64,000 nt of DNA. Origin: Aequorivita iocasae. Its GTDB lineage: Bacteria > Bacteroidota > Bacteroidia > Flavobacteriales > Flavobacteriaceae. The stretch lies in contig NZ_CP068439.1 in the NCBI RefSeq assembly GCF_016757735.1, positions 806,001 through 870,000 on the forward strand. Reading direction: 5' to 3'. The notes under the pieces were generated by a model. The model was not told where the DNA came from and did no database searches. It saw only the letters and a program-made list of their open reading frames with translations. Below, piece by piece: positions 34,398-43,025 of the stretch. Every line of letters starts with the position of its first letter. Positions within the stretch are counted from its first letter, which is position 1. Position numbers and translations under genes: made by a program.

Positions 34398-37148
34398 TTA
34401 AAATCTTACGTAAAGGTTAAGGTAATAGGTAGTTCCGTATCCGTACCAGTATTTTGGTCCAAATACACGGGTATCGTTTGCGGTGTCTTCAGAAAGGGTT
34501 CTGTAGTTTGCACTTCTTCCTTGTTCAAAACCACCAGTTTTGTATTTTTCGTCGAAAATATTGTTGATACTTGCAAAGAAGCCAACAAAATAATCTTTTA
34601 TTTTCCAAGACTTTCCGCCCACCACGTTTACCAACATATAGTCGTCAAACTTTTCCTGCTTTAGCAATTCTCTTGCTACTGCTGGGTCGTAATCATTAAG
34701 AGGCTGTCCGTCTGTGTCCAAATAAAAATTTGATGTCCTAGTAAGTGGTGACACATCTATATATGCATTGTTAAAATAATTGGTCGTTGCGCCAAACCAC
34801 CAGAAGTCTGGGTCGCGGTATTCAAAGCCTATTTGATAAGCCTGCTGGGGACCGCCAGCAACTTTATAGTTTTCCAAATATGATTTTCCAAAGCTTACAA
34901 CGTTGTCAAAATCATCAGAGGTTATATAGAGGTCTGGGTTATTGTCATACGTATTCTGTCCATAAGCTGCGGCACCTTTTAGCTTAATGGTAGGGGTAAC
35001 TTGCGCTTCGATACCAAATTCAGCTCCCACGTTCTTTTTATCAATATTAGTCAAAACCTCTTGTACAAATGCAGTGGTTGAATTAATTCCGGGAACTGAA
35101 ATACCGTCGGCATAATAGAAGGAAATTTCAGAAGCATCCTGCATTAAAGTGTAGTAACCGGTTAAACGTGCTTTCACGATTGGCGAACGGAAAATGTAAC
35201 TCCCGTCAATGCTCATGTTCTTTTCTTCAGTTAAACCAATAACAGTATTGTTGTTCTGGCGTGAGTTGGAAAAGGAATTTCTAAGTGCAGGCGCATCGGT
35301 AAAATATGCACCGTTTACTTCCAAAATGTGTCTTCCGGATATTTTATAGGTAGCTCCTGCTTTTCCGCCATAGGTAGTAAAATCCAATGCTTCACTTTTA
35401 CCAAAAGAATTGTCTGGGAAGTTTCCATTGCGGTACAAGCCATTTCTTTGGTATGTGGTTTTTCCTAGTTTTCCTGCCAAGTAAAAATCTACTTTGGAAT
35501 AGGTGAACTGGCCTTGCACAAAACCGTGATAGTCTGTAGCGTCAAGCTCAAAGTTGTATTTGAATTTATCTTCTTCACCAACAACGCGGTCTGGATTGTT
35601 CAAATCGCTTTGTGACTCATCGCCAAAGTTGAAGGTATCAACATCCAAATAACCATTGCCTCCCAGTAAATCTATCATATTGGCAAAGTTGCTTGAGTTA
35701 AGGTTTCTATAATTAAAAGAAGCAGTTAAGGCAATGTGGTCTGTCAACTGCGAGTTCAAAATAGTATTTGCGGAAAGTTGCTTATCATCATTTCGGTCTT
35801 CATACAGATAGTATCTTGAAGTCCCTCCGTAAAAAATATTTGTTTCATAGATATTCTGCCAGTCTATTTGGCCATCGTTCACAAAGTTTGAATAAGCTTG
35901 GTAGGCTCCTTCATAATTGGCGCCCGTTGGGTCTGCCAAAAAGTAACTTGGTAATTTCTGGTAATAAGTAGGGTCTGGGTTTGGCGCATTGTCGTAACCT
36001 AAACGGCTGTTACCGGTTTTTCCAAATTGATAGCCCACATTGGTATTAAGTTGTGTTTTTTCGGAAATATCCCAGAAGTGGTTCAACATAATAACAGGCT
36101 CTTCAATTTCCCTAATACGCGAGTTGCGAATTTCGCCATCCTGCTCACCCCAATATGCATTGTATTGTGTTCCTTTAAGGTCGTATACCTCTTGGGTGTT
36201 GGGCGAAGATTTACCTCTTCGGTTCGGTGTATAGAATGCTGTAAGGTTAAGACTGTGGGAGTCGTTCAATTTTTTTTCTACTGACGCAAAAAATGAATTG
36301 GCATCGTACAAAGTACCGTCATTAAATCCTTCTTCGCCAAAACGTCTTGACAATAGCACAGAATAGGCCCAACCGCTTGGCAACAACCCACTGTTATAGG
36401 AGCCCATAACCCTGCCACGGTAACTTCTGTTACTTGTAGCATAAGAGATGCGCCCTCCTTTTCGGTATTGCGACGCTCTCATAATAATATTGGTAGTACC
36501 TGCAAGGTGGCCAAAGTTATACTCATTTGCAGAAGTACCCATCGAAAACATTTGGTTGCGCTGGGCATCGTTAAGGCCTCCCCAGTTAGACCATTGTGGC
36601 CTTCCGTTATAAAGCTTGTTCATTTCCAAACCATTGATAAGCACTTTTCCATCTTCAGAATCATAACCTCGTGGTCTGAAAAAGGTTGCGCTAAAATCAT
36701 ACGAAGCAGCATTCAAGAAAACATCTCTTGATGCTTGAAGCAAGCCTGAAACATTGTAAGAAGTTCCCTCGTCTTCATCCAATTCATTGTCAGAAAGACT
36801 TATTACCCCAATTTGAGCTTCAATGGCAGATAGATCCACTTCCATCAAAATGGATTCTAAAGCTACGGGAGCATCATTTTGGATAGTTACAGGAATTCTT
36901 AAGGTAACATAGCCTGATTTTGACAATACCAAAACTTGTTCGCCCTGTGGAAGGCTTTCCTGTGAAAAAGAAAAAAATCCTTCAGCATCTGTTGTGGTAC
37001 TGAAAATACTGTTTAAAATACTGACTTCTACATCTGGTATTTGTTCACTGGAGTTGGTGTCTATCACTCTTCCAGAAATAACGGTTTCTTGGGCAAACAT
37101 TGTAAATCCCGAAAAGAAAACGATGAAAGTAAAAATGAATTTGTTCAT
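34398..37148 (-). CDS. TonB-dependent receptor with carboxypeptidase-regulatory domain
   Basis: 916 residues with a signal peptide (MNKFIFTFIVFFSGFTMFAQ). An N-terminal carboxypeptidase-regulatory-like domain (about 22-105, ISGRVIDTNSSEQIPDVEVS) is followed by a plug (about 130-240, LLQASRDVFLNAASYDFSATFFRPRG) and a 22-strand barrel ending in YYLNLYVRF with terminal Phe, the outer-membrane insertion signal. It is not a canonical SusC and there is no SusD gene. The neighbours are a DUF5689 lipoprotein and, divergently, a secreted endonuclease/phosphatase, a grouping that hints at uptake of a phosphorylated compound or nucleic acid. Substrate unproven. Confidence 0.9.
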   Translation of the reverse strand: MNKFIFTFIVFFSGFTMFAQETVISGRVIDTNSSEQIPDVEVSILNSIFSTTTDAEGFFSFSQESLPQGEQVLVLSKSGYVTLRIPVTIQNDAPVALESILMEVDLSAIEAQIGVISLSDNELDEDEGTSYNVSGLLQASRDVFLNAASYDFSATFFRPRGYDSEDGKVLINGLEMNKLYNGRPQWSNWGGLNDAQRNQMFSMGTSANEYNFGHLAGTTNIIMRASQYRKGGRISYATSNRSYRGRVMGSYNSGLLPSGWAYSVLLSRRFGEEGFNDGTLYDANSFFASVEKKLNDSHSLNLTAFYTPNRRGKSSPNTQEVYDLKGTQYNAYWGEQDGEIRNSRIREIEEPVIMLNHFWDISEKTQLNTNVGYQFGKTGNSRLGYDNAPNPDPTYYQKLPSYFLADPTGANYEGAYQAYSNFVNDGQIDWQNIYETNIFYGGTSRYYLYEDRNDDKQLSANTILNSQLTDHIALTASFNYRNLNSSNFANMIDLLGGNGYLDVDTFNFGDESQSDLNNPDRVVGEEDKFKYNFELDATDYHGFVQGQFTYSKVDFYLAGKLGKTTYQRNGLYRNGNFPDNSFGKSEALDFTTYGGKAGATYKISGRHILEVNGAYFTDAPALRNSFSNSRQNNNTVIGLTEEKNMSIDGSYIFRSPIVKARLTGYYTLMQDASEISFYYADGISVPGINSTTAFVQEVLTNIDKKNVGAEFGIEAQVTPTIKLKGAAAYGQNTYDNNPDLYITSDDFDNVVSFGKSYLENYKVAGGPQQAYQIGFEYRDPDFWWFGATTNYFNNAYIDVSPLTRTSNFYLDTDGQPLNDYDPAVARELLKQEKFDDYMLVNVVGGKSWKIKDYFVGFFASINNIFDEKYKTGGFEQGRSANYRTLSEDTANDTRVFGPKYWYGYGTTYYLNLYVRF

Positions 37149-37194
37149 TCTAAAATTTAAAGTTTGAATATTAAGATATCTTTAAAATTGGGTG

Positions 37195-37202
37195 CAAAAA
37201 TA
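37195..37202 (-). promoter_or_regulatory. -7 element TATTTTTG for the TonB receptor-DUF5689 pair
   Basis: Exact TAnnTTTG match on the minus strand, 47 bp upstream of the receptor start at 37148. It sits back to back with the plus-strand element at 37223-37230. Confidence 0.45.
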
Positions 37203-37222
37203 AATTTTTTAAATGAAATACC

Positions 37223-37230
37223 TACTTTTG
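37223..37230 (+). promoter_or_regulatory. -7 element TACTTTTG for the endonuclease/phosphatase gene
   Basis: Exact TAnnTTTG match 51 bp before the start at 37281. Together with 37195-37202 it forms a divergent promoter pair 20 bp apart, so both transcripts could be controlled by a single regulator binding between them. Confidence 0.45.
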
Positions 37231-37280
37231 GCCTCATTAATGAATAAAACTTTACGCAAACATAATATTTGAACATCACT

Positions 37281-38330
37281 ATGAAATTATCCCTTTGGTT
37301 TTTTACCTTAACAGTGCTAACATTTACCGCATCCTTTGGGCAAAATGAAAAGCAATACAAAGTAAACACTATCGCCTTTTACAATGTTGAAAACCTTTTT
37401 GACTATGAGGACGATCCACTTATCTTTGACGACGACCGAACACCGCAAGGAAAAGATCATTGGACCCAGGAGATTTATGAAGCAAAATTGGCCAATATGG
37501 CTAAAGTAATTTCAGAAATCGGTGAAGATGTTACAGGAACTTCTCCCGCAATCATTGGCGTTAGCGAAATAGAAAATCGGCGCGTACTGGAAGATCTTTT
37601 AAACCAGGAACCCTTGGTAAAAAAAGATTACGGCATTGTACATTTCGACAGTCCAGACCGTCGTGGGATTGATGTTGCGCTGTTATATCAGAAAAAACTT
37701 TTTACCCCTACCAATTACAAAGCCTACGAACTTATAATCTATGACGATCAAGACCGCAGCAAACGTATTTATACCAGAGACCAATTATTGGTGAGCGGTA
37801 TGCTGGACGGTGAAAAAATCCACGTTATCGTTAACCACTGGCCCTCGCGAAGTGGTGGCGAAGCACGCAGCAGACCCAAGCGTATAAAAGCTGCAGAACT
37901 TAACAAACAAATAATGGATTCCTTATTTAGTGAAGACCCTTATGCAAAAATTATTACCATGGGCGATTTAAATGATGATCCAACCAATGAAAGTGTAAAG
38001 GAGGTTTTAAAAGCCAAAAATGATCGTGAAAACATGAAAATAAAAGAGCTTTACAATCCAATGGAAGATATGTTTAAACAAGGATTGGGCACCTTGGCCT
38101 ATCGGGACGGCTGGAACCTGTTTGACCAAATTATAATCTCTACTGAATTAGCAAAAAAAGATTATTCAAGCTATCGTTTTTACAAGGCGGGAATTTTCAA
38201 TAAGAGCTATTTGGCTACTCCCAGGGGGCAATACAAAGGGTATCCTTTCAGAAGTTTTGTAAATGGATACACGGGTGGTTACAGCGATCACTTTCCCGTG
38301 TTTATATATCTTATTAAGGAGAAAAATTAG
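37281..38330 (+). CDS. Secreted endonuclease/exonuclease/phosphatase family protein
   Basis: 349 residues from the ATG at 37281 (an in-frame TTG at 37269 precedes it). The signal peptide is MKLSLWFFTLTVLTFTASFGQ. The DNase I-like fold is marked by YNVENLFDYEDD, GVSEIENRRVLEDL (metal-binding Glu), NHWPSRSGGEARSRPKR, GDLNDDPTNE and the final GYSDHFPVF (Asp-His). Secreted members degrade nucleic acids or dephosphorylate substrates. Divergent from a TonB receptor/DUF5689 pair, it may generate the compound that receptor imports. Confidence 0.9.
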   Translation: MKLSLWFFTLTVLTFTASFGQNEKQYKVNTIAFYNVENLFDYEDDPLIFDDDRTPQGKDHWTQEIYEAKLANMAKVISEIGEDVTGTSPAIIGVSEIENRRVLEDLLNQEPLVKKDYGIVHFDSPDRRGIDVALLYQKKLFTPTNYKAYELIIYDDQDRSKRIYTRDQLLVSGMLDGEKIHVIVNHWPSRSGGEARSRPKRIKAAELNKQIMDSLFSEDPYAKIITMGDLNDDPTNESVKEVLKAKNDRENMKIKELYNPMEDMFKQGLGTLAYRDGWNLFDQIIISTELAKKDYSSYRFYKAGIFNKSYLATPRGQYKGYPFRSFVNGYTGGYSDHFPVFIYLIKEKN

Positions 38331-38360
38331 GAATAGATTTCTATTCATTTAAAATTAAAA

Positions 38361-38392
38361 AATCCTGCTGAAAATAGCTCAGCAGGATTTTT
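38361..38392 (+). terminator. Bidirectional terminator
   Basis: An 11-bp perfect stem AATCCTGCTGA/TCAGCAGGATT (38361-38371 and 38379-38389) with A and T runs on either side. It serves the convergent genes ending at 38330 and 38409. Confidence 0.85.
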
Positions 38393-38408
38393 TTTAGAAA
38401 TATTTTCT

Positions 38409-38849
38409 TTAAAACCACTCATTCCACGGAATTCTGCTTAACATTAAAACCAGTGCAATGGTATAAAATATCGCTAGAGTCTTAAATTTTCCGTTGGAAA
38501 GCAATTTCTTTTTATGCTTTGAATACCCAATGGTTATAAAAACCACAGTCAAAATCATTATCAAAGGATGTTCCACAGCATATAGCCGAGCGGTAGAATC
38601 TTTCATTACAACCCCCATTCCCGAATTAGTAATATTCTGTAAACCCAACGGAGAAACAAAATATAGCACCAAGCCTATAAGTACCTGAATATGTGTAACG
38701 ATGAGCGCAAAGAGTGAAACTCTAAAGTCTTTGGCACCGTATTCTCTTTTTGAAAAAAATCCTGCCAACGCGTTGATGGTTGCAAGCAAAACAATAAGGA
38801 GCACTAAATAAGCCCAATAAGAATGAATAAATTGAATGGTTGTGTACAT
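38409..38849 (-). CDS. Four-helix membrane protein (cytochrome b-like annotation)
   Basis: 146 residues from the ATG at 38849. A longer frame to 38924 has no family-like sequence and overlaps the neighbouring terminator hairpin. Four transmembrane helices are visible at about 12-32, 46-67, 92-110 and 124-140. Conserved His residues lie in helix 1 (FIHSYWAYLV), helix 2 (VTHIQVLIGLVLYFVSPLG) and before helix 3 (VEHPLIMIL), which could bind heme. Flavobacterial relatives are often labelled cytochrome B or hypothetical. No CXXCH is present. Heme binding is inference. Confidence 0.78.
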   Translation of the reverse strand: MYTTIQFIHSYWAYLVLLIVLLATINALAGFFSKREYGAKDFRVSLFALIVTHIQVLIGLVLYFVSPLGLQNITNSGMGVVMKDSTARLYAVEHPLIMILTVVFITIGYSKHKKKLLSNGKFKTLAIFYTIALVLMLSRIPWNEWF

Positions 38850-38900
38850 ATATATATCTAATTTTTGAAGTGTTTCAAAGATAAGGTTTATAAATAAAAA

Positions 38901-38930
38901 AAATGCCCCAAAATTTTGGGGCATTTTCTC
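38901..38930 (-). terminator. Terminator after the 38947-41586 TonB receptor gene
   Basis: A 13-bp perfect self-complementary stem with arms AAATGCCCC/GGGGCATTT around a short A/T centre, located 17 bp past the receptor stop, with a T run on the minus strand. Confidence 0.75.
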
Positions 38931-38946
38931 ACTTTTCTACTTTTTT

Positions 38947-41586
38947 TTAAAAATCGTAACGGATGCTTGCATTCCAAGTTCTTCCATTTCCATAGAAATA
39001 ACCGAAAGAATCCTTTTGGCTTAAATACATTTCGTTTGTGGCATTGTAACAATTTGCTCTAAGTGTAAAGTCCTGGCCACCAAAATCGAATTTATAAGTA
39101 ATTCCGGCATCTAGCAAGCTGTAGGCTGGCAAACGCTCTGCTTGGTAAACTTCCCCAGCTTGAGCGGCCTTGGTTACATCATCTGCATCAACAAATCCAT
39201 ATAGATCTGTATAGATATTGTAATCTGCATCTACAGTTAGACCTCCAAAAATATTGTATTTAAAACCAAAACCAAAAGAGGTTTGAGGCGCATTGCCCAC
39301 TTTTGTTCCTGTAAGATCCACGGTACCTTGCTCAAGCAAGGCATTGGTTTGATCATCTCTTGTTTGATAAGGCGTTTCCCCATCATATTTCCAGTTTCCA
39401 ATACTACCAAAAGCTCTCAACATAAAGGCACTTGAGTAACGGTATTTTCCTTCAAATTCAAAGCCTTTGTGAACTTGGGTAATATCTGTAAAGCGCTGAT
39501 AACGGTCCACTTGTTCGATAGGGTTTGAAGAATTTGGGTCTGCATCAATTGTACCCCCAGCAAGAAAACGATTACCCCAAGTAGTGTAATAACCATTCAA
39601 ATCTAAACTAAAGTTACCTGCACGAAGCCTGTAGCCTACCTCAAGACCTAAAATCTCTTCGTTATCAATCTCGTTTTCTCCTTCCAAAATGTAGTTGGAG
39701 TTTCTAATATCAGAAAAAATATTGTCAAGGAAGGGTTGTCTTGAATAGTAGCCTGCATTTGCGAAGACCGTATTATTTTCAATAAAGGTATAACCCATAC
39801 CTCCTTTAATGTTATACCCTAATTTATTTACTTTTTCAGATTTACCAAGACCATTAACGCCTTCTATTTCGTTTCCTTCAGCACGGCCTTCTCTTTGATA
39901 GCTTTGTGTGGAAACCGCTCCCTGTGCAAAAGCCGAGAAATTATCAGTTTTGTATTCTGCCTGACCAAAACCACCAATGTAATTGATATTTTCTGAATAG
40001 TCATAATTAAAACGTTGTCCCTCATCAGCAGAATTGAACAAAGCTGCCCAAGGATCTGCTTCAAAAGTTTCACTAATTACATAGTCACTATCTCTTGCAT
40101 CACCATACCCACGGTTATCGGCATAGCCTTGTAGACCTAAAAGGTTATTCATTTGATACCAGTGGCTTCCTTTATAAAAACGGGTATCAACACCCAGATT
40201 GAACGTAAAGTTATCGCTTACAGCACTTTCTAGGTTTGTAAGAAATCCGAACCAGTTATGGTTGTTTACAGACATTCTTCTTACTACCGAACCCTGACCG
40301 AAACTTCCTATTCCGTTCTCGGCTCCTGCAATGTTGTTTTCTTCAATTTCATTGAAATCAATTTCACCATTGCTGTTTCGTGCTGCGTCAATATTACGGG
40401 AACTGCCTGCAGGACCTGTTCCGCCACCACGACCAAAAGAGGCATACGCAACGGAAGACAAATTGGTTTTATCGCTTATATTCCAATCCCAGTTTAAATT
40501 GATAATTGGCTTATGGTAGTAGTTTCTTCTAAAAGTAAATCGTTCTCCGTTATAGAAACCCGAGTTCGCATTATAACGTTTTCCATATTGATCGTAATCT
40601 TCCAATGAGTCTGAGAAGTTTTGATCGTGCCACTGTGGCGCCCCTGTCAACAAGAAGTTGAAAGAGTGCTTGTCATTCGGCACGTAACCAATACCGATAA
40701 AATAATTTTGTCCTTGACCGGCGGTACCATCAGAATATTTTCTGTGTGCTTGCCAATGGTCGAACAAAAAGGAATACGCCCATTTTCCTTTTAGACCAGA
40801 ATCATAGCTTAAGGTACCTTTAAAGTAACTATCATTACCTGTCATAAAACGTGCAAAACCACCTTCTTTTCTTCCAGCGGCACGAGACACGATGTTTACC
40901 GTTCCACCAACTGACGAAATTGCCAATTTTGACGAACCCAAACCACGCTGAACCTGAACCGCATTTGCAACATCAGACATTCCAGACCAGTTGGACCAGT
41001 ACATTTTTCCATCTTCCATTCCGTTGATGGGCTGCCCGTTCAAAAGAAAAGCCGTATTTGTTTGGTCAAAGCCGCGCAAAAACATTTGTGAGTCGCCAAA
41101 ACCACCAGCTTGGTTTGAAACGTAGACACTCGGAGTACTTTTTACTACTTCAGGAAATTCAACGTTACCAACAGCTTTTGCTTGGATTTCAGCTGCAGAA
41201 ATAGTGGAAACAGCAATAGGTGTTTGACGGTCCTTTGCCATATCTATAATTCCCTTTCCTACAATCACTACTTCTTCAAGTGCATCTGCATCTACAGTAA
41301 TTTTTACGTTACCCAGAGCTGCTGTTCCGTTAACACTTTTAAAGGGAACTTTTTCAATAGTGTAACCAATATAAGAGATGGTAAGCGTACCCGTTGAAGC
41401 GGAAGTTTGCAATGTGAAATTTCCGTCAAAATCGGTAATGGCACCGTTAGTAGTACCAGTTTCAACAACATTGGCACCAGCCAAGGGGTCGTTTGATTCA
41501 GAATCGATCACCGTACCGGTAACCGTTGTTTGCGAAAAAGCGGCAAAACCGCCCAATAAAAAAACAAGAAATAAAAACTTTCTCAT
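38947..41586 (-). CDS. TonB-dependent receptor with carboxypeptidase-regulatory domain
   Basis: 879 residues from the ATG at 41586. An upstream in-frame start at 41625 lies before the promoter-like element and adds no signal sequence. The signal peptide is MRKFLFLVFLLGGFAAFSQ. A carboxypeptidase-regulatory domain (about 20-105, VTGTVIDSESNDPLAGANVV) precedes the plug (AKDRQTPIAVSTISAAEIQAK, then QMFLRGFDQTNTAFLLNGQPINGMEDGK in parts) and the barrel, which ends in WNASIRYDF with terminal Phe. No substrate-specific partner lies beside it. The four-helix membrane protein downstream is separated by a terminator. Confidence 0.9.
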   Translation of the reverse strand: MRKFLFLVFLLGGFAAFSQTTVTGTVIDSESNDPLAGANVVETGTTNGAITDFDGNFTLQTSASTGTLTISYIGYTIEKVPFKSVNGTAALGNVKITVDADALEEVVIVGKGIIDMAKDRQTPIAVSTISAAEIQAKAVGNVEFPEVVKSTPSVYVSNQAGGFGDSQMFLRGFDQTNTAFLLNGQPINGMEDGKMYWSNWSGMSDVANAVQVQRGLGSSKLAISSVGGTVNIVSRAAGRKEGGFARFMTGNDSYFKGTLSYDSGLKGKWAYSFLFDHWQAHRKYSDGTAGQGQNYFIGIGYVPNDKHSFNFLLTGAPQWHDQNFSDSLEDYDQYGKRYNANSGFYNGERFTFRRNYYHKPIINLNWDWNISDKTNLSSVAYASFGRGGGTGPAGSSRNIDAARNSNGEIDFNEIEENNIAGAENGIGSFGQGSVVRRMSVNNHNWFGFLTNLESAVSDNFTFNLGVDTRFYKGSHWYQMNNLLGLQGYADNRGYGDARDSDYVISETFEADPWAALFNSADEGQRFNYDYSENINYIGGFGQAEYKTDNFSAFAQGAVSTQSYQREGRAEGNEIEGVNGLGKSEKVNKLGYNIKGGMGYTFIENNTVFANAGYYSRQPFLDNIFSDIRNSNYILEGENEIDNEEILGLEVGYRLRAGNFSLDLNGYYTTWGNRFLAGGTIDADPNSSNPIEQVDRYQRFTDITQVHKGFEFEGKYRYSSAFMLRAFGSIGNWKYDGETPYQTRDDQTNALLEQGTVDLTGTKVGNAPQTSFGFGFKYNIFGGLTVDADYNIYTDLYGFVDADDVTKAAQAGEVYQAERLPAYSLLDAGITYKFDFGGQDFTLRANCYNATNEMYLSQKDSFGYFYGNGRTWNASIRYDF

Positions 41587-41614
41587 GAATTTGGATTTAG
41601 GTTTAAAATTTCGG

Positions 41615-41622
41615 CAAAAGTA
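41615..41622 (-). promoter_or_regulatory. -7 element TACTTTTG for the 38947-41586 receptor
   Basis: Exact TAnnTTTG match on the minus strand 29 bp upstream of the start, with a TTG 16 bp further upstream, slightly short of the usual spacing. An A/T-rich inverted repeat (41732-41752) lies upstream of it. Confidence 0.5.
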
Positions 41623-41731
41623 CAATCTTAAATAATCTCAAACTAATAAAAGTGTTTAAGAAATCTTTAAGGAAAAGACTCAAGAATAAAGTTAGGGTTT
41701 TGAACCTAAAAGCCTGATAAAATGAAAGTTA

Positions 41732-41752
41732 GTTAATAACAATGTTATTAAC
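41732..41752. repeat. A/T-rich inverted repeat
   Basis: GTTAATAAC and its exact complement separated by AAT, giving a 21-bp dyad between the M23 peptidase stop (41773) and the receptor promoter. It could be an operator for the receptor or a weak terminator for the peptidase gene; the sequence cannot decide. Confidence 0.55.
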
Positions 41753-41772
41753 ATGTTATATTATTGAAAAAA

Positions 41773-42996
41773 TTAAAACACGATACAGTCCAATTTTTCC
41801 TTCAGCGGAAGCAGATTTGCAAAATATTGTTCGTGCAAATCTTTGGGAAGTGGTTGCGAAAATGGGGTTTCCTCTTTAAACGGATCTACTTCTTTTCCAT
41901 TTTTCCAAAAACGATAACATACGTGGGGGCCGCTTGTGTTTCCGGTCATACCAATCCATCCTATTACATCGCCCTGGCTTACATGCTGGCCTACCTTAAC
42001 ATTACGTGCTTTCATATGGAGGTATTGTGTCTCGTAAGTACCATTATGCCTAATCTTTACATAATTACCATTTCCACCACGACGCTCAGATTTTGTTACT
42101 ATACCATCTGCTGTAGCTAATATTGGGGTTCCAATGGGAGCTGCAAAATCGGTTCCGCGGTGGGGGCGCAGTTTAAAGCCGTAGTATTTTATTCTTCTAT
42201 TAAGATTGTATCGAGACGATATTCTGCTGAATTTTACGGGAGCCTTTAAGAAAGCCCGTTTTAGATTATTCGCCAATTCGTCGTAATAACCAAAAACCTT
42301 ACCCGTAGCATCCGTGTTGAATTTGAAGGCATAAAGTGGTTTACCATTATGCTCAAAATAAGCTGCCTTAATTTCCTTAAGGCCTGCTGGAATGGTATCA
42401 TCTATAAATTTTTCTGTATAAATTACCTTAAAACGGTCTCCTGGTTGAAGCTTAAAAAAATTAATAGTCCAAGCATAGATATTGGCTAGTTGGTCTGTCA
42501 TGTAAGGGCTTAAATTTTGCTCCTCCATGGTTGCGGAAAGTGAACTCGTTATTATCCCTGAGGCTTCCCTTTCCTCATATCGAACCGGCTTTTGGCTATT
42601 GTATATGGAAAGTGTATCTCTAAAATCCACAACTGCATAATCTATTTGGTTGGTTTCATAAATGAAAACGTGTGTGGTGTTTAAAGAGTCTTTTGATTTT
42701 AGAAGAAGATACGGTTTACCAACCACTATTTTACGCACGTCAAAACTATCTCGGAATTTAGTAGCTACTTCCATTATTTTTTCCTGTGGCACGCCATTGG
42801 CAAAAAGAATGTCTCCAAAAGTATCTCCTTTGCGGATTGTATCACGAACTACTTCAAAATCATTCAGGATATATCCATATTGTTCAATAATTGCCTCTTC
42901 GACAACGGGGGGTGCCTTGGCAAGGTCATTTTTTTGGTTATCACAAGCAGTGGTCAGCAGGATAAGGGTAAGGGTAGCTAATATTATTGTCTTCAA
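41773..42996 (-). CDS. M23-family peptidoglycan endopeptidase (lipoprotein)
   Basis: 407 residues. A lipobox (LTTACDN, Cys18) indicates a lipoprotein. Residues about 40-110 resemble a LysM/OapA-type region (RKGDTFGDILFANGVP). The catalytic LytM domain (about 265-385) has HRGTD (His279, Asp283), the GDVIGWIGMTGNTSGPH segment and then H358-V-C360. M23 enzymes normally have H-x-H here, so Cys360 replaces the last zinc His. It is encoded 29 bp downstream of the DUF3108 gene, a likely two-gene operon for envelope maintenance. Confidence 0.88.
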   Translation of the reverse strand: MKTIILATLTLILLTTACDNQKNDLAKAPPVVEEAIIEQYGYILNDFEVVRDTIRKGDTFGDILFANGVPQEKIMEVATKFRDSFDVRKIVVGKPYLLLKSKDSLNTTHVFIYETNQIDYAVVDFRDTLSIYNSQKPVRYEEREASGIITSSLSATMEEQNLSPYMTDQLANIYAWTINFFKLQPGDRFKVIYTEKFIDDTIPAGLKEIKAAYFEHNGKPLYAFKFNTDATGKVFGYYDELANNLKRAFLKAPVKFSRISSRYNLNRRIKYYGFKLRPHRGTDFAAPIGTPILATADGIVTKSERRGGNGNYVKIRHNGTYETQYLHMKARNVKVGQHVSQGDVIGWIGMTGNTSGPHVCYRFWKNGKEVDPFKEETPFSQPLPKDLHEQYFANLLPLKEKLDCIVF

Positions 42997-43025
42997 TGCG
43001 GGGAATTTTCTGTATTAAGTAATTT

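Noticed and set aside
38850-38924. N-terminal extension of the four-helix membrane protein
   Set aside because: It reads through the terminator hairpin region of the upstream receptor gene and adds no recognisable sequence.
34398-41586. Polysaccharide utilisation locus suggested by two TonB receptors
   Set aside because: No SusD-type gene, glycoside hydrolase or sugar sensor is present, and the receptors have separate terminators.
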